Shown here in pieces: positions 14,191 through 21,274 of a stretch of DNA of 21,936 bases (the stretch's first letter is position 1; each line of letters starts with the position of its first letter). Both the position numbers and the translations under genes were made by a program. Origin of the DNA: CAKTOF01 sp964544345 (GTDB lineage Bacteria > Bacillota > Clostridia > Oscillospirales > Oscillospiraceae). The stretch covers positions 1 through 21,936 of the forward strand of contig CAZJBT010000018.1 in NCBI GenBank assembly GCA_964544345.1, written 5' to 3'. A model generated the notes under the pieces. That model saw only the letters and a list, made by a program, of their open reading frames with translations, did not search any database and was not told the DNA's origin.

Positions 14191-15084
14191 TTATTCGGCC
14201 AGCGAAGACTTGAGCTGCGCGAGAAATTCGCCGACCAACGGGTTTTCGAAGAATTGGCGGGTGCAGCAATAGAGCTGCGTCTCGCCCTCGATCGGCTCGT
14301 AGCCGATTCCGGGCATATCGTTGAAGAAGCCAAAATTCCGGTCGGACACGGCCAGACAGCGTGAAAAGCGCATCTGCGCGCACATCGACTCCACATTCGG
14401 CAAGAACCGCACGGCACCGGGGCGCGGGTCGATGCCCTCCAGCTCCTGCCGACCCAGGACGATGTTTTCCGTGTAGCTGCGATCCCAGCCCGGCACCATC
14501 AGGTACGGCAGCTCTACGCGCCGGCGGCGCGCCTCATCGGGCAGCTCCGACCCGATGACATCCGCCGGGCCGAACAGGCAGAGCTGCTCGCGCGCGACGG
14601 GTGTGCTGACGATGTCTTTGTGGACAGGAAGGTGTCCCTCGGAGAACAGCGCAAGCTCGACCGTACCGTCAACGAGATCGTTCAGCAATTCGATGTTGTT
14701 GCGCTTGCGGAAGGAGAGCTGCACGTCCGGATGTGCAGCGCGGAAGGACTGCACGGCGTCCATGATGCGCCCAAATGGATTGAGCCACTCCGAGCAGCCG
14801 ACCGACAGATGGTGGATGAGAGTTTCGTAATACCGCTTTGTCTCCTGCGAGACAAAGTTGAGCCGCTGGTTGGCCGACTGGAACAGGACGTAGTAGTACC
14901 GTCCGGCGGCGGTCAGCCGGATGGGCTGCGCGCTTCGCTCAAAGAGCGCCGTGCCGAGGTCAGCTTCGAGCTGGGCGATGTATTTGCTGACGGTCTGCTG
15001 CGAGTAGAACAGCACGCCCGCCGCCTCTGTGAAGCTCCTGGTCTGCGCCACGGTCAGGAAGCACTGGATGTAGTTGGTGTTCAC
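14191..15084 (-). CDS. LysR-family regulator 1 (GTG start)
   Basis: A 297-residue LysR-type regulator. The N-terminal winged helix-turn-helix (about residues 1-62) reads FLTVAQTRSFTEAAGVLFYSQ, then QLEADLGTALFER, with the co-inducer domain from about residue 90 (YHHLSVGCSEWLNPFGRI onward). It should bind DNA and respond to a small molecule, probably the pathway substrate or a product. The start is GTG at 15084, overlapping the TGA of LysR 2 in GTGA, with AAAGGAGGG upstream. The longer frame upstream lies inside LysR 2 and lacks family similarity. Co-translation with a paralogue of equal length suggests the two act together. Likely targets are the ene-reductase 1 and SDR promoters on either side. 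Confidence 0.9.
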   Translation of the reverse strand: MNTNYIQCFLTVAQTRSFTEAAGVLFYSQQTVSKYIAQLEADLGTALFERSAQPIRLTAAGRYYYVLFQSANQRLNFVSQETKRYYETLIHHLSVGCSEWLNPFGRIMDAVQSFRAAHPDVQLSFRKRNNIELLNDLVDGTVELALFSEGHLPVHKDIVSTPVAREQLCLFGPADVIGSELPDEARRRRVELPYLMVPGWDRSYTENIVLGRQELEGIDPRPGAVRFLPNVESMCAQMRFSRCLAVSDRNFGFFNDMPGIGYEPIEGETQLYCCTRQFFENPLVGEFLAQLKSSLAE

Positions 15085-15974
15085 GCCTCGCCGCCCTCCT
15101 TTGCCAGAAGCTCGGTGAAGACGGGCGACCATGGCACGTGCCGGTTCTGCAGCCAGACCGCGACGACTGGGAGCGAGACGGGCAGCGGCTTGCCGTACAG
15201 GCCGCGGACGCGGCCGACGGACGGGTTGGCCGGCGAGACGGTGTAGCCCGTGCCGCAGAGCGTTTCAGCGTAGACGGAGTCAAGGTTGGGCACGCGGAGG
15301 ATCTCCGGCGTGTCGTCCAGTTCGAGCGCCTGAATGGCTGCACGGCATGCGGCCTCGTCCGTCCGCCCGCCGAGCGGCGAGAGAATGAGCGGCTTCTGCC
15401 GCAGCGCGTCGAGGTCAAGCGTGCCGTCTGCCAAAAAGTCGGCGCCGGCGTACAGATTCAACTGCGCCAGATAGAACGGCGTGGAGATGTAGGTGTCGGA
15501 ATGACCGGTGATGTAGAACGCGGCGGTCTCCGGCAAGACGACCAGATCGGCCTTGCCCTGCTCGACAAAGCCGAACGTTTCGGGTGCGGAGCCGGTCAGG
15601 TATTCGATGGACAGCGCTGGATGCTGAGCCCGGAGCTGCGCTGCCGCGTCCATCAGCGTGTCGACGCAGCCGAGCCAGTCGCAGAAGGCGATGCGGAAGT
15701 GGCTCGGTGCCGTGCCGGTGCTGTTGCTGAAGTGCGTGTTGGCCCAGCTCAGGCTCTCGTCGAGCGAGGTCAGCCACTGGTAGTAATATTCGCCGCCCTT
15801 GGATAGCTGCATCGACTGGCTGTTGCGGATGAACAGCGGAAAGCCAAGCTCGTCCTCCATCTTGCGGATGCTGCGGCTGACGGCCTGCTGCGTGATGGAA
15901 AGCTCCTTGGCCGTGGCGGAGAAATTCTTCGTGCGAGCCGCAGATAAAAAGCAGGCGGTATTTAGATCATTCAA
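15081..15974 (-). CDS. LysR-family regulator 2 (TTG start)
   Basis: A 297-residue LysR-type regulator with a helix-turn-helix at about residues 16-40 (SAARTKNFSATAKELSITQQ, then SIRKMEDELGFPLF) and a co-inducer domain in which residues 95-250 read as a periplasmic-binding-protein fold. Its start is TTG at 15974, with AAAGGAG ten bases upstream and no ATG or GTG nearby in frame; a rare start would lower its yield. The stop overlaps the next regulator's GTG by four bases. A strong promoter (TTGTAA-N17-TATAAT) is divergent from the SDR promoter, the classic layout for a LysR protein controlling its divergent neighbour. Its ligand is unknown. Confidence 0.9.
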   Translation of the reverse strand: MNDLNTACFLSAARTKNFSATAKELSITQQAVSRSIRKMEDELGFPLFIRNSQSMQLSKGGEYYYQWLTSLDESLSWANTHFSNSTGTAPSHFRIAFCDWLGCVDTLMDAAAQLRAQHPALSIEYLTGSAPETFGFVEQGKADLVVLPETAAFYITGHSDTYISTPFYLAQLNLYAGADFLADGTLDLDALRQKPLILSPLGGRTDEAACRAAIQALELDDTPEILRVPNLDSVYAETLCGTGYTVSPANPSVGRVRGLYGKPLPVSLPVVAVWLQNRHVPWSPVFTELLAKEGGEA

Positions 15975-16025
15975 TGGCGGCCGTCTCCTTTCCCAGCACA
16001 GAGCGCCGTTTCCTCATGCGCTTTC

Positions 16026-16054
16026 ATTATACCGGATTTTCATGCAGTTTACAA
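16026..16054 (-). promoter_or_regulatory. Sigma-A promoter of the LysR pair
   Basis: Minus strand TTGTAA (16054-16049), a 17-base spacer and a perfect TATAAT (16031-16026), about 50 bp before the TTG start of LysR 2. Confidence 0.75.
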
Positions 16055-16058
16055 TGCC

Positions 16059-16106
16059 GGCTTGAAGCCAAACTGAGAGAGTATAGCCCGGAGGCTATAG
16101 TATAAT
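16059..16106 (+). promoter_or_regulatory. SDR promoter region with inverted repeat
   Basis: A perfect TATAAT lies at 16101-16106, with no good -35 box at 16-18 bases, as expected for an activator-dependent promoter. Just upstream is the perfect inverted repeat TATAGCC-CGGA-GGCTATA (16082-16099), and before that GGCTT-G-AAGCC (16059-16069). The larger repeat covers the place of the missing -35 box. It is a good candidate binding site for one of the LysR proteins. Confidence 0.55.
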
Positions 16107-16188
16107 CTGGACAAACGATTTCAAAAAGCGGGCTTGATGCGCTATCATAAAAAGCAGAGCAGACAAATGATTCAAAGGAGGCAACCCT

Positions 16189-16953
16189 ATGGCAAATCGT
16201 CTGGCAGGAAAGACCGCGATCGTCACGGGCGCAAATTCCGGCATCGGCGCTGCCACGGCACGGCTGTTCGCGCGAGAGGGCGCGAACGTCGTCCTGGCGG
16301 CGCGGCGTGCGGACAAGCTCTCGGATGTGTGCGCGGAGATCGAGGCGGCCGGCGGCCATGCGCTCGCCGTGTCCACCAATGTGACGAGCTACGCCGCGTG
16401 CGGCGCGCTGGCCGACGCGGCTGCACGGGAGTTCGGCGGCATTGATGTTCTCGTGAACAACGCCGGCATCGCCGACAAGCACCGGCTCGTTTCGCGCTGT
16501 GAGCCGGATTGGTGGGAGCACGTGATCCAGGTCGATCTGAGCTCGCTGTACTACATGACGCGGCAGGCGCTGCGCTACATGGAGGCGGCGGGCGCCGGCT
16601 CGATCGTCAACATCGCGTCCATCGGCGCGGTGCGCATGAACAGCGGTGCGGCCTACACCGCGGCTAAGGCCGGTGTGGTCGGCCTGTCGAAGAACCTGGC
16701 GATCCAGTACGCGGGCAGCGGTATCCGCTGCAACGTGGTCTGTCCCGACCCGACGCCGACGGCGCTCAATACGCCGGAGCAGATCGCGACGTTCGACAGC
16801 GAGTTCGCCGCCGTCTGCAACGGGCACATGGATCTCTCCATCCCGCAGCCCACGGCGGAGGATCAGGCGTACGCGTGCTTGTATTTTGCCTGTGACGATT
16901 CCGAACACATCACAGGACAGGTGCTCACAGTCGACAACGGCATCGCACTGTAA
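16189..16953 (+). CDS. Short-chain dehydrogenase/reductase
   Basis: A 254-residue classical SDR, a cytoplasmic NAD(P)-dependent alcohol/ketone oxidoreductase. The cofactor motif TGANSGIG is at residues 13-20, NNAG at 90-93, the catalytic Tyr156 and Lys160 are in YTAAK with Ser144 before them, and the C-terminal GQVLTVDNG matches the family. Arg39-Arg40 after the second strand suggests NADP(H), though this is not certain. The family includes BaiA and the flavonoid/isoflavonoid ketoreductases, so oxidation or reduction of a ring hydroxyl/keto group alongside the ene-reductases is a reasonable guess. AAAGGAGG precedes the ATG at 16189. It is transcribed divergently from the LysR pair and ends in its own terminator. 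Confidence 0.93.
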   Translation: MANRLAGKTAIVTGANSGIGAATARLFAREGANVVLAARRADKLSDVCAEIEAAGGHALAVSTNVTSYAACGALADAAAREFGGIDVLVNNAGIADKHRLVSRCEPDWWEHVIQVDLSSLYYMTRQALRYMEAAGAGSIVNIASIGAVRMNSGAAYTAAKAGVVGLSKNLAIQYAGSGIRCNVVCPDPTPTALNTPEQIATFDSEFAAVCNGHMDLSIPQPTAEDQAYACLYFACDDSEHITGQVLTVDNGIAL

Positions 16954-16967
16954 CGTGCGGCGCAAGA

Positions 16968-16997
16968 GGGATCTGCGGCTTGCGGATCCTCCTTTTT
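16968..16997 (+). terminator. SDR terminator
   Basis: A 9-bp stem with two wobble pairs (16968-16976 with 16982-16990, loop GGCTT), then CC and five T. The T-run overlaps the stop codon of the convergent LysR 3 gene at 16996-16998. Confidence 0.75.
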
Positions 16998-17934
16998 ATT
17001 TCGGCGCCTTGCCGGACTGAAATGCAGCGATATGGGCGCGCTCGCCGTCAAAGAACGCCTGCAGCCCGGCGCACAGTGCGAGCGCCTGTGCTGAGAGCAG
17101 CCGGCCGCTGCGACGCACGATGCCGATGCTGGATTTCGGCAGCGGCGTGCTCAGCTCCGCAGCGGTCAGCGGCAGGTCTGGCATGGCGCGGCGCAGCTTG
17201 AGATAGTTTGCCATCGGCGGGAACGAGACCTGGTCGGAATAGGCCACGATGTTGGCCTCGAGGATATCGTCGTCGCACTCAGAGACGATGCGCGGCGTGA
17301 AGCCGCCGTGTGCGCGCAGGTACTGATACAGCGCGTCGTCGCGGCTGCGGTTGCAGACAAAGCGGCAGGCTTTTAGATCGGCGAGCGCTACAGGCTCGCC
17401 GCCTGCGAGCGGATGCGACTGGGAGAGCAGCAGCACGCGCTCGCACCGATCCAGCTCAAGGTATTCGAGCGACGGTGTGCCGACTGTCTCCGGCGGGTCG
17501 CGGACGATGCCGAGGTCGACGCGGTCGCCGACGCAGTATTCAATGACCTGCGCGCTCTCGCAGGTGATCTGGCGCACGCTTGCGCCGACATAGGCCTCCT
17601 TCGGCAAAAACGGCAGCGCGCCGCCGAGCAGATCGGGCAGGCTTGACGCGATGCGCAGGCTGTTCTCGCCGCGGTTCGTGCTGCGCTGGAGCGCGGCCAC
17701 CCCGTCGTCAAGCGCGTCGAGCACCGATTCCACACAGGTGAGGAACTGCCGTCCGCTGCGCGTCAGGGTGATCTTGCCGCGCCGCCGCTCGAACAATGCG
17801 GCGCCGAGACTCTCCTCGAGCCGTGACAGGCTGCCGCTGAGCGTTGGCTGGGAGACAAACAGCCGTTCTGCCGCCTTGGAGATGTTCTCTGTGCGCGCGA
17901 TTTCCCGAAAATACTGTAATTGCAGAAGATCCAT
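16996..17934 (-). CDS. LysR-family regulator 3
   Basis: A 312-residue LysR-type regulator. MDLLQLQYFREIARTENISK and AAERLFVSQPTLSGSLSRLE at residues 1-40 form the typical N-terminal helix-turn-helix, followed by SLGAALFERRRGKITLTRSG; the ligand domain begins near residue 90 (LRIASSLPDLLGGALPFLP). It is divergent from LysR 4 with a shared 142-bp promoter region and convergent with the SDR gene, its stop lying inside the SDR terminator. The ATG at 17934 was chosen by family alignment, although only a weak GGGGCG site precedes it. Strong promoter TTTACA-N17-TATAAT. It may control itself, LysR 4 or ene-reductase 2; the ligand is unknown. Confidence 0.92.
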   Translation of the reverse strand: MDLLQLQYFREIARTENISKAAERLFVSQPTLSGSLSRLEESLGAALFERRRGKITLTRSGRQFLTCVESVLDALDDGVAALQRSTNRGENSLRIASSLPDLLGGALPFLPKEAYVGASVRQITCESAQVIEYCVGDRVDLGIVRDPPETVGTPSLEYLELDRCERVLLLSQSHPLAGGEPVALADLKACRFVCNRSRDDALYQYLRAHGGFTPRIVSECDDDILEANIVAYSDQVSFPPMANYLKLRRAMPDLPLTAAELSTPLPKSSIGIVRRSGRLLSAQALALCAGLQAFFDGERAHIAAFQSGKAPK

Positions 17935-17971
17935 ATGTCATGCGCCCCATTCGCCTGATTCTCTTCTTAAA

Positions 17972-18000
17972 ATTATACTGGAAATGCGGCGGCTTGTAAA
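17972..18000 (-). promoter_or_regulatory. Sigma-A promoter of LysR 3
   Basis: Minus strand TTTACA (18000-17995), 17 bases and a perfect TATAAT (17977-17972), about 40 bp before the ATG. It is only a few bases from the divergent LysR 4 promoter, so the two compete or are co-controlled. Confidence 0.8.
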
Positions 18001-18004
18001 CCTG

Positions 18005-18033
18005 TTGTTCCAATGGGAAAACTGTGTTAAAAT
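18005..18033 (+). promoter_or_regulatory. Promoter of LysR 4
   Basis: TTGTTC (18005-18010), 17 bases and TAAAAT (18028-18033), with TGT immediately before the -10 box, giving an extended -10 promoter about 45 bp before the ATG. Confidence 0.6.
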
Positions 18034-18076
18034 AAGGACGCATAATGGCCGCGTGCCGGTATGGAGGGGCGTCTCA

Positions 18077-19000
18077 ATGGAATTCACACAGCTTCACTAT
18101 TTCATCGCCGTGGCACAGCACGAGAATCTGTCGCAGGCCGCGCGCGAGCTGTTTGTCTCCCAGCCAGCACTCAGCCAGAGCCTCTCGCGGCTCGAAGACA
18201 GCCTCGGTGTCCGTCTGTTTGACCGCGTGCAGGGTCGGCTCAGGCTCAATGAGGCAGGCCGTATTCTGCTGCGGCACGCGACTGCTGCGTTTGACCAGCT
18301 CTCCGCCGCGGAAGACGAGCTGAAGAATTTCTGCGACAGTCAGAACGGCCACATCCGCGTCTCCTCTGCGGTGATCGACATCTTTGTGTCGGTCATCCAT
18401 GAATATCTTGAGCAGCACAGCACCGTCCGTGTGAGCTACCAACTGACGAATCGGAGAGCTGCCGTTGACGATCTCCTGCAAAACAGGGTGGAGTTCGCGC
18501 TTGTGCCGGACGACGAACCGGATCCGCGCATCGAATCGCTCGCGCTGTATGAGGAGGAGGTGTTCGCCGTCGTCGGCCGGCCGCACCCGTTCTATGCGCG
18601 CAGCAGCGTGCCGCTGACGGAGATCGTCCGCATGCCCGTTGGCTGCAACCCGTCTAACGGCGACGAGGAATTCGTCGAGCGCCTGTTCGCCACGGTCGGC
18701 GCGCGGCCGAACATCATCACCGACTCGAACGAGTCGCAGGTACTCGTCCATATGACCGAGCTGGGCAAGTGTCTCGGCTTTATTCCGGCACGCGTCGCGG
18801 TAAAGCACCTGCGCTCGCCCGGCGCGCAGAAGCCTGTGCGCATCGATCCGCCGGTGCGCCGCACCGTCTATGTGTTGCGCCGCCGCGACCACACCCTCTC
18901 CCCGCAGAGCCGGCAGTTCTTCGACTTCGTCGTGGAGTTTTGCCGCGAGGAAAACCGCGCCGTCACGGAATTTCTCTGCCGGTATGATCCAGGATCTTGA
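18077..19000 (+). CDS. LysR-family regulator 4
   Basis: A 307-residue LysR-type regulator. MEFTQLHYFIAVAQHENLSQ followed by AARELFVSQPALSQSLSRLE is a textbook helix-turn-helix, then DSLGVRLFDRVQGRLRLNEAG; the ligand domain starts near residue 90 (GHIRVSSAVIDIFVSVI). The reading frame runs back to 17651, but GGAGGGG before the ATG at 18077 and the family N-terminus fix the start. It is co-directional with ene-reductase 2, which begins 160 bp downstream behind its own promoter, and divergent from LysR 3. It is the best candidate activator of ene-reductase 2 by position. A terminator follows. Confidence 0.93.
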   Translation: MEFTQLHYFIAVAQHENLSQAARELFVSQPALSQSLSRLEDSLGVRLFDRVQGRLRLNEAGRILLRHATAAFDQLSAAEDELKNFCDSQNGHIRVSSAVIDIFVSVIHEYLEQHSTVRVSYQLTNRRAAVDDLLQNRVEFALVPDDEPDPRIESLALYEEEVFAVVGRPHPFYARSSVPLTEIVRMPVGCNPSNGDEEFVERLFATVGARPNIITDSNESQVLVHMTELGKCLGFIPARVAVKHLRSPGAQKPVRIDPPVRRTVYVLRRRDHTLSPQSRQFFDFVVEFCREENRAVTEFLCRYDPGS

Positions 19001-19001
19001 G

Positions 19002-19039
19002 GCGAAAACGGCAAGGCCGCCGGGTCATGCCGTTTTCGC
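19002..19039 (+). terminator. Terminator of LysR 4
   Basis: A perfect 12-bp stem, GCGAAAACGGCA with TGCCGTTTTCGC (19002-19013 and 19028-19039), followed by CGCTTTT after three bases. It begins one base after the LysR 4 stop codon and separates it from ene-reductase 2. Confidence 0.75.
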
Positions 19040-19074
19040 TCGCTTTTCCGGCGCGCCGCGGGTATTCGGCTCCC

Positions 19075-19128
19075 TTATCTTTCTATAACAGACCGGGAAT
19101 TGCGCGGGTGCGGGGAAACTGGTATAAT
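19075..19128 (+). promoter_or_regulatory. Promoter of ene-reductase 2 with upstream dyad
   Basis: TTGCGC (19100-19105), 17 bases and a perfect TATAAT (19123-19128). The -35 hexamer and spacing are the same as at ene-reductase 1. TTAT-CTTTCT-ATAA (19075-19088) lies about 53 bp before the expected start point, contains a T-N11-A pattern and is placed like a LysR recognition site. Confidence 0.6.
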
Positions 19129-19160
19129 TTCCTTGAGAAATAGAAGGAGGAGACTTCGCC

Positions 19161-21128
19161 ATGAAAAATTATCCGCATCTGTTTTCGCCGCTTCAGGTCG
19201 GCAGTCTGACGCTGAAAAATCGTATCGCGCTCGCGCCGATGTCGTTCACCAAGCAGCATCCGGACGGCGGTTATCCGACCGAGAACATCGCGCTTGTCGA
19301 GGAGATCGCCCGCGGCGGCACGGCGCTCATCACACTCGGCGAGAGCGTCGTCGGCACGAAGCACGGCAAGACGCACGTCGATATGACGATGCTCGGTGAT
19401 CCGCGCATGAAGCGCTCGTTCTTCCAGATGGCCGAGGCCGCGCACCGCTATGGTGCGGCGCTTTCCGTCGAAGTGTCGCACGGCGGCGCATTCTCGCCGC
19501 CGGCGTTCAACAATGGCCAGGCGCCGATCGGCCCGAGCAAATACCCGAACGACCTTGGTTTTAACCGAGGCGACGGCGAAGCAGTCGTCCCGATGACGGT
19601 CGAGATGATGGAGGAGGTCGCAGACACCTTTGCAGACTCCGTTGAGACGCTGAAAAATGCGGGCTTCGACATGGTGCAGCTCCACTTCGGCCATGGCTGG
19701 CTGATCCACCAGTTCCTCTCACCGCTGTTCAACCGCCGCACAGACGAGTACGGCGGCTCGCTCGAAAACCGCCTGCGTTTTCCGATGATGGTGCTCGACC
19801 GCGTCCGCGCGCGCGTGGGTCGTGCGTTCCCGCTCGATGTCCGTATCTCCGGCTGCGAGCCGATTCCGGGCGGCATGACGATTGAAGAGGTCGTCGAGAT
19901 CTGCAAGGCCATAGAGAGTAAGGTCGATATGATCAGCGTCTCGTGCGGCGGCGTGTTCCACCCGTACGCCGCTGAGCGCATGTCGCCGCAGATATTCCTG
20001 CCGCGCGGCGTGAATGTCTATCTGGCCGAGGCGGTCAAGAAGGCTGTCTCCATCCCCGTTTCCACGGTCGGTGCGCTCGCACAGCCGACAGAGCTGGAGA
20101 AGATCATCGCCGGCGGCCGTGCCGACGTGGTCTACATGGCTCGCGCGCTCGTAGCTGACCACGAGCTGCCGAAGAAGGCGATGCAGGGTTGTGAGGATGA
20201 GATCCTCCACTGCATCCGCTGCACGCACTGCCAGGATTCCTCGGCGCGTCAGCCGTACCGCCTGATGCGCTGCTCGATCAACCCGACCGTCGGCTTCGAG
20301 GGTCAGACAGCGGAGTGGAAGCGGCCTGCGCCTGTGAAAAAGCACGTTGTCATCGTCGGCGGCGGCCCGGCGGGCATGCAGGCGGCGCTGACCGCCGCAG
20401 GCCGCGGCCACACGGTCACACTCTTTGAAAAGTCCGATTGCCTCGGCGGCGCGCTTCGCTTCGCGGACTTCGTCACGTTCAAAAGCGATATCCGCATCTA
20501 CCGCGACCGGCTTGCGCATATGGTTTTGAAAAACCCGAATATTACGGTGCATTTGAATACGCTCGCCACGCCGGAGCGCGTTGCGGAGATGCATCCGGAC
20601 GCCTGCTTCGCCGCCATTGGCGCGGAGCCTGTCATCCCGCCGATCCCGGGCGTGGACGGGGAAAACGTCGTCTGCGGCTGTGATGTGGCCGGCAATGAGA
20701 CGAGGATCGGCCGGCGCGTCGTGATGCTCGGCGGTGGCCTCGTCGGCGCTGAGACGGCCATCCATCTGGCGATGCACGGCCGCGACGTCACGCTTGTCGA
20801 GATGACGGACAAGATCGCCCGCGACGCCGACCAGGCGCCGCGCGAGGCGACCATGCGCCAGCTCACGGAGCGCGAGAACATCCGCTGTTTCACCAACACC
20901 CGCTGCACTGAGGTCACGTCTACGAGCGTCAAATGCCAGACCCCGGACGGTGAGGTCGAATTCGCCGCCGACACGGTCGTCCTGGCTGCTGGCATGAGGG
21001 CGCTGAGTGCGGAGGCCTACGCCTTTGGCGAGACGATCAATGAGTTCCGTGTGATCGGCGATGCGCACAAGGCCGGCAAGATCCTGAACGCCACGCGCGA
21101 CGGCTTCTTTGCCGCCATTGGACTGTGA
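19161..21128 (+). CDS. Ene-reductase 2: OYE/4Fe-4S/FAD two-domain oxidoreductase
   Basis: A 655-residue paralogue of ene-reductase 1 with the same domain order. The FMN barrel includes PHLFSPLQVG, VEVSHGGAF, LHFGHGWLIHQFLSP and RTDEYGGSLENR. The 4Fe-4S cysteines are C351, C354, C357 and C371 (C-x2-C-x2-C-x13-C). GGGPAG at 400-405 binds FAD, and a second Rossmann motif, GGGLVG, follows. It also has Trp (W180) in place of the FadH catalytic tyrosine. Electrons would pass from NAD(P)H through FAD and the cluster to FMN and an activated double bond. AGAAGGAGG precedes the ATG. It is monocistronic between a LysR gene and DUF362. By analogy with the BaiCD/BaiH pair, the two enzymes may act on different double bonds or epimers of one substrate; this is inference. 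Confidence 0.93.
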   Translation: MKNYPHLFSPLQVGSLTLKNRIALAPMSFTKQHPDGGYPTENIALVEEIARGGTALITLGESVVGTKHGKTHVDMTMLGDPRMKRSFFQMAEAAHRYGAALSVEVSHGGAFSPPAFNNGQAPIGPSKYPNDLGFNRGDGEAVVPMTVEMMEEVADTFADSVETLKNAGFDMVQLHFGHGWLIHQFLSPLFNRRTDEYGGSLENRLRFPMMVLDRVRARVGRAFPLDVRISGCEPIPGGMTIEEVVEICKAIESKVDMISVSCGGVFHPYAAERMSPQIFLPRGVNVYLAEAVKKAVSIPVSTVGALAQPTELEKIIAGGRADVVYMARALVADHELPKKAMQGCEDEILHCIRCTHCQDSSARQPYRLMRCSINPTVGFEGQTAEWKRPAPVKKHVVIVGGGPAGMQAALTAAGRGHTVTLFEKSDCLGGALRFADFVTFKSDIRIYRDRLAHMVLKNPNITVHLNTLATPERVAEMHPDACFAAIGAEPVIPPIPGVDGENVVCGCDVAGNETRIGRRVVMLGGGLVGAETAIHLAMHGRDVTLVEMTDKIARDADQAPREATMRQLTERENIRCFTNTRCTEVTSTSVKCQTPDGEVEFAADTVVLAAGMRALSAEAYAFGETINEFRVIGDAHKAGKILNATRDGFFAAIGL

Positions 21129-21135
21129 TATGACG

Positions 21136-21172
21136 AAAACGGCTCGCCTGCCGGACACAGGCGAGCCGTTTT
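21136..21172 (+). terminator. Terminator after ene-reductase 2
   Basis: A perfect 15-bp stem, AAAACGGCTCGCCTG with its complement (21136-21150 and 21158-21172, loop of 7), followed by CCGCATTTTT. Terminal A/T runs make it usable from both sides. Confidence 0.88.
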
Positions 21173-21194
21173 CCGCATTTTTGCAAAAAAACGC

Positions 21195-21225
21195 TTGACC
21201 TGAAGCGCACTTTAGGTAGTATGAT
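21195..21225 (+). promoter_or_regulatory. MerR/SoxR-type promoter of the DUF362 gene
   Basis: TTGACC (21195-21200) and TATGAT (21220-21225) are separated by 19 bases instead of 17. The spacer is filled by a near-perfect dyad, ACCTGAAG-CGCA-CTTTAGGT (21198-21217, one mismatch). The half-sites fit CCTnAAG-N4-CTTnAGG, the arrangement of the soxS operator bound by SoxR. MerR-family activators twist such long-spacer promoters into an active shape. Confidence 0.75.
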
Positions 21226-21274
21226 GGCATCAAGCAATCGGCAGACTGGCCAAATACGGGAAGGAGAACGAATC

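Noticed and set aside
106..17062. GTCAAAGAACGCC in the hairpin at 106-120 recurs near 17050, and a near copy near 495
   Set aside because: The other copies lie in coding sequence for FFDG/LFDS-type peptides and lack the hairpin partner. Chance matches of this length are plausible.
17651..18076. N-terminal extension of LysR 4 to 449 residues
   Set aside because: The extension runs antisense through LysR 3 and the divergent promoters. The family N-terminus and ribosome binding site place the start at 18077.
4107..21128. Calling this the bile-acid bai operon itself
   Set aside because: Gene order, the four LysR genes, the beta-helix pair and the lack of BaiB, BaiF and BaiG do not fit. Only the enzyme classes are shared.
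19719..21233. A 504-codon open frame on the minus strand
   Set aside because: It is antisense to ene-reductase 2, rich in D, R, A and H as expected of shadow frames, and has no recognisable domain.
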